Source of the DNA: CAYVMN01 sp964452575
Lineage (GTDB): Bacteria > Desulfobacterota > DSM-4660 > Desulfatiglandales > Desulfatiglandaceae
Assembly (NCBI GenBank): GCA_964452575.1
Contig: CAYVMN010000023.1
Location: 1-29,397 of the forward strand
Length of the DNA: 29,397 nt
Direction of reading: 5' to 3'
Both the position numbers and the translations under genes were made by a program. Positions within the stretch are counted from its first letter, which is position 1. Each line of letters opens with the position of its first letter. Under the pieces are notes generated by a model. The model saw only the letters and a list, made by a program, of their open reading frames with translations. It was not told the DNA's origin and searched no databases. This document shows, one piece after another, positions 23,241-29,397 of this stretch.

Positions 23241-24624
23241 GAACGAGTCTCTCCACCGCGCTCCTAAACACCCTGCCCCTGTGGGAGTAGTCGGAAAACA
23301 TATCAAAGCTAGAACATGCCGGGGCCAGCAACACCACATCCCCCATCTGTGCCATGGAAAACGCCTTGGTAACCGCCTCTTCCATATCCTCTGCCATGAA
23401 ATAAGGGATAGTTCCCTCAAAGGATTCGGCCAGTAGCCCCTTGGCCTCACCCAAAAAAACCCCCCCCCTGACCCTTCCTTTGGAGGCCCTGACCAAGGGG
23501 CCGTAGCCTGTACCCTTGTCTCGGCCCCCAGCAATCAGGACAAGGGACTGATCAAAGCTCTCGATCGCCTTGACCGCTGCATCCACGTTGGTGGCCTTGG
23601 AGTCGTTGTAAAATGCCACCCCATTAAGCTCCCCCACCCTCTCAAGCCGGTCCGGCAGGCCCTTGAACCCATCAATGGTCTCCTGGATCACCGAAGGTTC
23701 AAGCCCAAGTGCCAGGCCGACCAAGACACTCCCCAAGAGATTTTCCAGGTTATGGGTCCCCGCGAGGCCGAAGAATTCCAGATAGAAAGATTCGGGCGCC
23801 ATATGGTTCAGCCTTACTCGCACCTCCCTATTTTCCAGAAAGGCGTGCCGCCCTTCCTCCTTCCTAATTCCATACCGCAATACAGAGACCTGAGAGAGAG
23901 GTGTTAGGGATGAAAGCCTTTTGTCATCATCATTTAGTATGAGATATGAGCCTGCCCCCTGATTCTCGAAGATCCTGAGTTTAGATCTAATGTAGGCCTC
24001 ATAGTTGGGATAGCGGTCCATGTGGTCCGGTGAGATGTTCAGGATAACCGAGATAAAGGGACAAAAGGTCTCAATAGTATCTAGCTGAAAACTGCTCACC
24101 TCGACCACCACATAGTCCGCTCTTTGCCCGCTTGTCGCATAGGCGATTAGAGGGGTCCCGATGTTCCCGCCCACGAAGCACTCAAGGCCTGCATTCTTGA
24201 GCATCTGGCCCACAAGAGCCGTAACAGTCGATTTCCCGTTGGTGCCTGTAATGGCAATCATGGGTGTCTGGATTAGACGGCTTGCAAATTCAAGTTCCCC
24301 AATTACAGGCACGCCTTTTTTTATGGCAGCCTCAAGGGGTCTAATATCTTGAGGCACCCCGGGGCTGACAATTATCAGGTCTCTATCCAGAAATGTCTCT
24401 TCCCTGTGCCCGCCCATCTCCAGCGAGACCCCCATATCCCTCAGCTCGCCTAGGACCTTACTATCAAGCTGTTCCCTTGACATCATTTCACTTACAGTTA
24501 CCTGGGCCCCTTCGGCCGCCAAGAAGCGGGCAGTCCATAGCCCGGAGACCCCCAGACCCACCACAAGGATCCTCGAAGCCGAAAGTCGGAGTTCGGAGAT
24601 CGAAAGTCTTGACTCTATTGTCAT
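23233..24624 (-). CDS. murD: UDP-N-acetylmuramoyl-L-alanine--D-glutamate ligase
   Basis: MurD adds D-glutamate to UDP-MurNAc-L-Ala. The 463-residue protein has VVGLGVSGLW near 21-30, the ATP loop GTNGKST at 127-133, NISPDHMDRY in the centre, and the C-terminal NDSKATNVDA and GGRDKG motifs. ATG 24624 overlaps the mraY stop (ATGA). The first 17 residues are longer than needed and are encoded by a short repeat (24581-24608), so the N-terminus may be an extension gained by repeat insertion. An open frame extends to 24708 over mraY without support. Confidence 0.95.
   Translation of the reverse strand: MTIESRLSISELRLSASRILVVGLGVSGLWTARFLAAEGAQVTVSEMMSREQLDSKVLGELRDMGVSLEMGGHREETFLDRDLIIVSPGVPQDIRPLEAAIKKGVPVIGELEFASRLIQTPMIAITGTNGKSTVTALVGQMLKNAGLECFVGGNIGTPLIAYATSGQRADYVVVEVSSFQLDTIETFCPFISVILNISPDHMDRYPNYEAYIRSKLRIFENQGAGSYLILNDDDKRLSSLTPLSQVSVLRYGIRKEEGRHAFLENREVRVRLNHMAPESFYLEFFGLAGTHNLENLLGSVLVGLALGLEPSVIQETIDGFKGLPDRLERVGELNGVAFYNDSKATNVDAAVKAIESFDQSLVLIAGGRDKGTGYGPLVRASKGRVRGGVFLGEAKGLLAESFEGTIPYFMAEDMEEAVTKAFSMAQMGDVVLLAPACSSFDMFSDYSHRGRVFRSAVERLVHD
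24581..24608 (-). repeat. short GAAAGTC / CGGAGTTCGGAG repeat inside the start of murD
   Basis: GAAAGTC occurs at 24581-24587 and 24602-24608 with TCGGAG units between (TCGGAGTTCGGAG). It encodes about residues 6-15 of MurD. It resembles low-complexity intergenic repeats and is unlike the surrounding coding sequence. Confidence 0.45.
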
Positions 24625-25700
24625 CTCAGTTTCAAGGTACTGAACGAAAAGAGTGCCAGTATTATGGCAATGATCCAGAACCGAACGATAACCTTGGGTT
24701 CTGGCCACCCCTTTAACTCAAAATGATGATGCACCGGGGCCATCCTGAAGATCCTCTGCCCCCCTGTGAGCTTGAAGTATGTCACCTGGAAGATCACAGA
24801 AAGGGCCTCAAAGACAAACAACCCTCCTACAAGGAGCAACAACAACTCCTGTTTCGTGATAACCGCAACCGTGCCCAGGATAGCCCCTAACGAGAGCGAG
24901 CCCACATCACCCATGAAGACCTCAGCAGGATAGGCGTTGTACCAAAGGAAACCCAGGCCTGCCCCCACCACCGCGCCACATACAACCGAAATCTCGCCTG
25001 TCCCTGCGACATACGGGATCTGGAGGTAAGAGGCGATCTTTATATGTCCTGAGAGATAGCAGAAGACCAAATAGCTCGCAAAGGCAACAATGACAGGGCT
25101 GATGGCCAGCCCGTCCAGGCCGTCTGTCAGGTTGACGGCATTGGAGGCCCCAACAATTACGAATAGCGCCAAGGGGATATAGCCTAGGCCTAGATCCGGC
25201 GCCACCCGCTTAAAAAATGGGACCGTCAAGTGGGAATCGAACCCTGGGTGGAGGTGCAGTGCCACTGCCACGGCTAGGGCGGCTGCTATCTGAAGGCTGA
25301 ACTTCAGACCCATGCTCATACCGCGACTGTCCTTCTTGGTTATCTTCAGGTAGTCGTCCCAAAAACCCACGGCCCCGAATGAAAAGGCAACGAATATGAC
25401 AATCCACACATAGATATTCTTGGGGTCAGCCCATAATAGTGTGGAAACCATGATTGCCGGAATAAGGAAGAGCCCTCCCATGGTGGGGGTCCCTTCCTTG
25501 GTTTTATGGTTGGGTGGCCCGTCGTCTCGAATGTATTGACCCACCTGCATGGCCGATAGTCTCCTTATGGCCCATCCACCGAGAATGAAACAGACCATAA
25601 GGGCAGTCAGGGTAGAAAGCACCGTCCTGAAGGTGATGTATCTAAAGACGTTCAGCCAGGATATGTCTGTGTGAAATAGGTAAATCAGTTTGTAAAGCAT
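24621..25700 (-). CDS. mraY: phospho-N-acetylmuramoyl-pentapeptide transferase
   Basis: MraY moves phospho-MurNAc-pentapeptide from UDP to undecaprenyl phosphate, making lipid I at the inner membrane. The 359-residue polytopic protein (about ten membrane segments) has the conserved TPTMGG at 71-76, the catalytic-site DD at 115-116, NLTDGLDG at 190-197, MGDVGS at 263-268 and HHHFELKGWPEPKV from 324. AAGG lies five bases before ATG 25700. It lies 15 bases after the response regulator gene, so it probably depends on the same transcript. Confidence 0.97.
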   Translation of the reverse strand: MLYKLIYLFHTDISWLNVFRYITFRTVLSTLTALMVCFILGGWAIRRLSAMQVGQYIRDDGPPNHKTKEGTPTMGGLFLIPAIMVSTLLWADPKNIYVWIVIFVAFSFGAVGFWDDYLKITKKDSRGMSMGLKFSLQIAAALAVAVALHLHPGFDSHLTVPFFKRVAPDLGLGYIPLALFVIVGASNAVNLTDGLDGLAISPVIVAFASYLVFCYLSGHIKIASYLQIPYVAGTGEISVVCGAVVGAGLGFLWYNAYPAEVFMGDVGSLSLGAILGTVAVITKQELLLLLVGGLFVFEALSVIFQVTYFKLTGGQRIFRMAPVHHHFELKGWPEPKVIVRFWIIAIILALFSFSTLKLR

Positions 25701-25715
25701 ATGTACCTTAAGACC

Positions 25716-26129
25716 TCATGCGGTGGCCCCATGCCACAGTTTGTTCTCACGCGGGATTTCCAAAAGCTCTATTGCCGCAGTCACTGCACTCAAGAGGCTT
25801 TCGATCATAAAGGGCTTGGAGAGTTGACTTACGATCTGTGGCAAATCCTTATCCGGAAGCCTTAGGGCAGATAGGTTTCCCGTCATGATGATGACCTTTT
25901 CCTTTCGCCCGGTCTTCTTCATGTTCTTGAGCATCTCAATTCCATCTAGTCTCGGCATATTGATGTCCGTTATGACCAGGTCAAAATTGTCTCTTTGCAG
26001 TTTTTCAAGGGACTCCTGCCCGTCGCTGGCAAGGGTCACCTCGAAGCCTTCCCGCAAGAGGGCCTCGTGAAGGAGAAACCTTATTCCCTTTTCATCATCC
26101 ACCACCAGTATCCTCTTAGAAGTACTCAC
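25716..26129 (-). CDS. stand-alone receiver-domain response regulator
   Basis: The 137-residue protein consists of a CheY-like receiver and a short tail, with no DNA-binding or enzyme output domain. All receiver residues are present: acidic pair D11/D12, phosphoacceptor D55 in TDINMP, T83 in IIMTGN and K105 in SKPF, so phosphorylation looks possible. The start is GTG 26129, with GGAG seven bases upstream. It sits exactly between murF and mraY with gaps of 16 and 15 bases, in the same direction, so it is very probably co-transcribed with cell-wall genes. The kinase and the target are unknown; no histidine kinase gene is in the window. Action by protein-protein contact is inference. Confidence 0.93.
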   Translation of the reverse strand: MSTSKRILVVDDEKGIRFLLHEALLREGFEVTLASDGQESLEKLQRDNFDLVITDINMPRLDGIEMLKNMKKTGRKEKVIIMTGNLSALRLPDKDLPQIVSQLSKPFMIESLLSAVTAAIELLEIPRENKLWHGATA

Positions 26130-26145
26130 AAGAAATCTCCTCTCA

Positions 26146-27579
26146 TTACAGGTTGCCCATCAGTTCTTCCACCACCAGTTCAAGCGCCATCCTGCGGGAA
26201 CCCTTCAGCAAGACCAGATCGCCTTCTCTCATATCCTCTCTGATCTTTCCCGCCATTTCAGCGTGGCTCTTTACCTCCTCTGCCTGACCTGACGCCATTC
26301 CAGAGTCAATGGCCCCTGCTATCACCTCAGGCCCATGTTCCCCCATTGCCAGTAGACGGTAGGCACTATGTTGCGCCACCTTGCGGCCCGCATCGTAGTG
26401 GGCGGAGGCCGCTGCGCCTCCCAGTTCCAACATCTCTCCCAGGCCCACGATGATCCTTCCACCTCCTTCGGCCATGGCCTCAACAGAACCCAGGGTTGCC
26501 TCCAGTGACATGGGATTGGCATTATAGGTATCATCTATCAGAGTTATGCCTCCAGGTAGAGAATTCACCATGAACCGCCCCTTTATACCTGAAAACTCTC
26601 CTAGGCCTTTGGCTATGTGTTCCATGGGTTCATTTAGGCACAGTGAAGCACCGGCCGCCGCAAGCGCATTGGATACGTTTTGAAGGCCAGGGACCTTCAG
26701 CATCACGGCACAAGATTCCTCATGGTAGTGGAGATCAAAGGAGACCCCTTCTCTGCCCAGGTTCTGAATCCTGCCCGCCCAGAGGTCATTCTTCCTCCCT
26801 AGGCCAAAGGTCACCAGGTGTTTTTGGTATGGTGCAGCCGTCCTCAATAGGAGCTCATCATCGCCATTTATCACCACCACGCCTTCAGGAGAGATCTTTT
26901 CCACTAACTCTACCTTTGCCCTGGCCACTCCTTCCAGGTCTCCTAGCCCTTCCAGATGGGCCACCCCCACATTGGTAATCACCCCGACATCCGGGTCCGT
27001 GATTTCACTGAGCCTCGAGATCTCCCCAGGGCGATTCATGCCCATTTCCAAGACCGCGTTCTTGTGTCCCTCCCCCAGTTGCATTAGCGTGAGGGGCAAT
27101 CCAATGAGGTTGTTGAGGTTTCCAGGATTCTTAAGAGTTGGACCGCCTAGCCCCAGCACCTTGGCCGTCATCTCTTTTGTTGTAGTCTTACCGGCGCTGC
27201 CGGTGACTGCTACTACCCTCGCCTTGTGCTGATGCCTCCACCATCCTGCCAGATCCCCAAGGGCACGGAGGGTGTCCCCGACGGCTATCAAAACCTGCCT
27301 CGGAAGAAGGGACTTTCTGGTCTCTTTTTGTCTTTCGTGCCCTTCCCACCAGCCCCTTTCAACCATGGCCCCTGCGGCATCCTGCCGGAGGGCCTGACCT
27401 ATAAAGTCGTGGCCGTCAAACCGCTCCCCTTTAAGGGCCAAGAAGAGCTCTCCTGGTCTTATCTTTCTTGAATCAGTGCTGAGCCCCTTTAGCCAAACCT
27501 GCCCTTCACCCGAGACAAGGACGCCGTTTGTGGGGATGAGGATCTCCCTTACGGCTATTTCACCCCACGAGGCCGGCAC
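26146..27579 (-). CDS. murF: UDP-MurNAc-tripeptide--D-alanyl-D-alanine ligase
   Basis: MurF attaches D-Ala-D-Ala to the tripeptide precursor, the last cytoplasmic step before MraY. The 477-residue protein has the N-terminal GEIA segment, STDSRKI and LKGERFDGHDFI near 34-60, the ATP loop GSAGKTTTK at 127-135, EMGMNRPGEI, NVGVAHLEG, and DDTYNANPMS in the C-terminal half. The start is GTG 27579, which overlaps the end of murE by 25 bases and has GGAG about eight bases upstream. Confidence 0.95.
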   Translation of the reverse strand: MPASWGEIAVREILIPTNGVLVSGEGQVWLKGLSTDSRKIRPGELFLALKGERFDGHDFIGQALRQDAAGAMVERGWWEGHERQKETRKSLLPRQVLIAVGDTLRALGDLAGWWRHQHKARVVAVTGSAGKTTTKEMTAKVLGLGGPTLKNPGNLNNLIGLPLTLMQLGEGHKNAVLEMGMNRPGEISRLSEITDPDVGVITNVGVAHLEGLGDLEGVARAKVELVEKISPEGVVVINGDDELLLRTAAPYQKHLVTFGLGRKNDLWAGRIQNLGREGVSFDLHYHEESCAVMLKVPGLQNVSNALAAAGASLCLNEPMEHIAKGLGEFSGIKGRFMVNSLPGGITLIDDTYNANPMSLEATLGSVEAMAEGGGRIIVGLGEMLELGGAAASAHYDAGRKVAQHSAYRLLAMGEHGPEVIAGAIDSGMASGQAEEVKSHAEMAGKIREDMREGDLVLLKGSRRMALELVVEELMGNL

Positions 27580-29132
27580 TTCCCCCTCTCCAAGACGACC
27601 TCTGCAGCTATCTTCCGATCATCGAAAGGCCTTTTCTCGGTGCCGATGATCTGGTAGTCCTCGTGACCCTTTCCTGCGATCAAGATAAGGTCGCCTTCAT
27701 TCGCTGCCCCGATTGCCTTGCGAATGGCATTTCTGCGGTCTAGGTCAAGGTGATAACCGGGGCCCCCAGGTCCAGGACCTAGATCCCCCGTGAGTATTTT
27801 GAGACCTGCTCCCCTCACCCCCTCTTCGATCTCCATGGCAATGGCTGAGGGGTCTTCTGTCCTTGGGTTGTCTGAAGTGATAAAGACCAGGTCGCTATTT
27901 TCCCCGGCAACCAGGCCCATCTGGCTCCTCTTGCCTCTGTCCCGATCACCGCCACATCCAAAGACGGTAACCAGCCGTCCCTTTGCAAGGGGTCTCAAGG
28001 CCTTCAATGCCTTTAGGAGGGCATCCGGCGTGTGGGCATAATCCACAACAATCGACAACGAGCGACTCTTCTTGACCAACTCCAGGCGGCCAGGTACCTT
28101 CTCTAAGAGCGCGACCCCGGAGCCAATAAAATTGAGATCAATGCCCAGACAAGAGGCCGCGGCAGAAGCGGCCAGGATATTGTAGATATTGAATTCACCG
28201 ACCAGCCGCGATCGTATATCTGTCTCACCAGAAGGGGTTATCAGCCTGGCGTTCAGACCTCCCATGCCCCCCTGGACCTGGATGGCCTTGAAATCGCAAT
28301 CCATCTCCATACCGTATGTCACCACAGGGACCTGCGTCTGTCTTATCAGCTCTCTTCCCTTCGGGTCGTCCGCATTAATGACTCCCCTTGCTAAATCCCC
28401 CCCGGCCCTCTCTCCCAGACTGCGAAAAAGGAGGGCCTTGGCACTGAAGTATGATTCCATGGACTGGTGGTAATCCAGATGGTCCCTGGAGATATTAGTA
28501 AAGACACCCACTCGGAAGGGACAGCCTCTGACCCTTCCCTGGTCCAGGGCATGGGATGAGACCTCCATAACCACATGGGTTGCACCCAAGTCTGCCATTC
28601 TGCGCAAGATCCGCATCAGGTCCAATGACTCGGGGGTAGTTACCGGGGCATCCCAGCTCTCACCTCCCAGCCTATAATTTATGGTCCCTATAACACCCGG
28701 TCTCGCCCCTGAGGCCAGGAGTATGGATTCGAGGATATAGCTGGTGGTGGTCTTACCGTTGGTGCCCGTAATTCCTATCAGTTCCATGTCCTTAAAAGGA
28801 TAGTTGTAAAACCTCATGGCAATCCTGGAGAGGGCCTCCCGGGAGTCCCTGACCTGTACCATTGCCACATCCCTCTTTGATTCTTTGCCCCCCCAAGCGG
28901 CCTCTGCAACAACCGCTACCGCCCCCCTCTCGATAGCCTCCCTGATGAAATCATGACCATCCAGATGCTGGCCCCTCAGGGCCACAAATAGAGAACCCGC
29001 ACCCACTCGCCTGGAGTCGTATTCCAGGCCTTCTACCTCTACTCCTGGGTCACCGGAGAGATGGAGCAACTCCATCCCCGCCAACAATTCTCCAAGGTGT
29101 TTCCTGACCCTATCTCTGTGTTTCAAGGACAC
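27555..29132 (-). CDS. murE: UDP-MurNAc-L-Ala-D-Glu--meso-diaminopimelate ligase
   Basis: MurE adds the third amino acid of the stem peptide. The 525-residue protein has EYDSRRV near 37-43, the ATP loop GTNGKTTT at 123-130, the lysine expected to be carbamylated (K232 in YFSAKALLF), DYAHTPDAL at 364-372, and DNPRTEDP at 421-428. The DNPR box is the mark of enzymes that select meso-diaminopimelate over lysine, so the wall is predicted to be of the usual Gram-negative type. The start is GTG 29132, followed by a family-like RKHLGELL helix; the ribosome site is weak. It lies 33 bases after the PASTA-bearing gene. Confidence 0.95.
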   Translation of the reverse strand: MSLKHRDRVRKHLGELLAGMELLHLSGDPGVEVEGLEYDSRRVGAGSLFVALRGQHLDGHDFIREAIERGAVAVVAEAAWGGKESKRDVAMVQVRDSREALSRIAMRFYNYPFKDMELIGITGTNGKTTTSYILESILLASGARPGVIGTINYRLGGESWDAPVTTPESLDLMRILRRMADLGATHVVMEVSSHALDQGRVRGCPFRVGVFTNISRDHLDYHQSMESYFSAKALLFRSLGERAGGDLARGVINADDPKGRELIRQTQVPVVTYGMEMDCDFKAIQVQGGMGGLNARLITPSGETDIRSRLVGEFNIYNILAASAAASCLGIDLNFIGSGVALLEKVPGRLELVKKSRSLSIVVDYAHTPDALLKALKALRPLAKGRLVTVFGCGGDRDRGKRSQMGLVAGENSDLVFITSDNPRTEDPSAIAMEIEEGVRGAGLKILTGDLGPGPGGPGYHLDLDRRNAIRKAIGAANEGDLILIAGKGHEDYQIIGTEKRPFDDRKIAAEVVLERGKCRPRGVK

Positions 29133-29165
29133 TCCCAGCTCTTAGTCTCAAAGGGTGGCAAGGCC

Positions 29166-29397
29166 CTACTCGGGAGGCATGAAACTAACCCTTACCGAGC
29201 TAACCTCTCGGAGGGGAGTCCCAGCAGGGGGATCCTGTCTCACAGCCAGCCCTGTCCCCTCCAGATGAACCTCAAGGTCTAATGCCCTTCCCCTCTTGAG
29301 CACCTCCCTCATACCAAGGCCACTGAAGTCTGGGAGCGATTGCTCTTTCAGTTGAAATGCGATATTTTGCACGGCAAGGTAGGCATCGGTACTGCCA
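29166..29397 (-). CDS. ftsI: 3' end of a PASTA-domain penicillin-binding protein (probable FtsI)
   Basis: Only the last 77 codons or so are in the window; the gene runs off the right edge. The visible part is a PASTA domain: PDFSGLGMREVLKRGRALDLEV, then GTGLAVRQDPPAGTPL and a final strand. In Desulfobacterota the septal transpeptidase FtsI often ends this way, and its place directly upstream of murE is the standard dcw position. The transpeptidase active site (SxxK, SxN, KTG) is outside the window, so the identity rests on PASTA plus context. An apparent start codon inside this fragment (29372) is not a real start, since the open frame continues to the edge. Confidence 0.82.
   Translation of the reverse strand, partial: GSTDAYLAVQNIAFQLKEQSLPDFSGLGMREVLKRGRALDLEVHLEGTGLAVRQDPPAGTPLREVSSVRVSFMPPE

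Noticed and set aside
23241..23534. N-terminal extension of FtsW into murD
   Set aside because: The extension reads murD in another frame, is not membrane-like, and the ATG at 23240 has a good ribosome site.

Overview
The window looks like a chromosomal piece of a Gram-negative bacterium of the Desulfobacterota (former Deltaproteobacteria), probably a metagenome or draft assembly. The taxonomic reading is inference. It rests on DUF3786-like, DUF6125-like and DUF3096-like proteins, a septal penicillin-binding protein ending in a PASTA domain, a TIGR03960-type radical SAM protein beside ftsZ, a MurE with the meso-diaminopimelate signature, and the cell-wall gene order. A run of exactly 100 N flanked by an identical 55-base sequence shows that this is a scaffolded assembly.

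Right half (about 12.7-29.4 kb, all minus strand): a nearly complete division and cell-wall (dcw) cluster. In transcription order it reads ftsI (3' end only), murE, murF, a stand-alone receiver-domain response regulator, mraY, murD, ftsW, murG, murC, murB, ftsQ, ftsA, ftsZ. It continues into a TIGR03960-like radical SAM gene, split by the assembly gap, and a small exported protein. Junctions are tight and several overlap by 4 bases, so translational coupling is likely. These genes make UDP-MurNAc-pentapeptide (MurB, MurC, MurD, MurE, MurF), carry it to lipid I and lipid II (MraY, MurG), and polymerise and position septal wall (FtsW, FtsI, FtsQ, FtsA, FtsZ). No ddl gene is present.

Middle (about 9.0-12.5 kb, minus strand): a glutaredoxin-like protein with its own good promoter, a DUF6125-like protein, a YdcF/ElyC-type membrane protein, an orphan ZnuA-like metal-binding protein and an NRDE/TANGO2-like protein.

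Left third: a plus-strand GspE/PilB-type ATPase with an N-terminal GAF domain. It converges, with only 3 bases between stop codons, on a minus-strand operon of Smr-domain protein, divergent YchF-like NTPase and argC. Divergent from that operon runs a plus-strand set: DUF3786-like protein, purE and a YrdC/Sua5-type protein. A glyoxalase-II-like metallo-hydrolase lies on the minus strand. A noncoding stretch of about 440 bases then leads to a tiny lipoprotein and a 44-residue DUF3096-like membrane protein.

I saw no tRNA, rRNA, CRISPR array, insertion sequence or prophage. No clearly new multi-gene system stands out. The most notable items are the response regulator inside the wall cluster, the Smr/YchF-like/argC operon, the doubled C-terminal motif of FtsZ, short dispersed repeats that run into coding ends, and the false assembly gap in the radical SAM gene.
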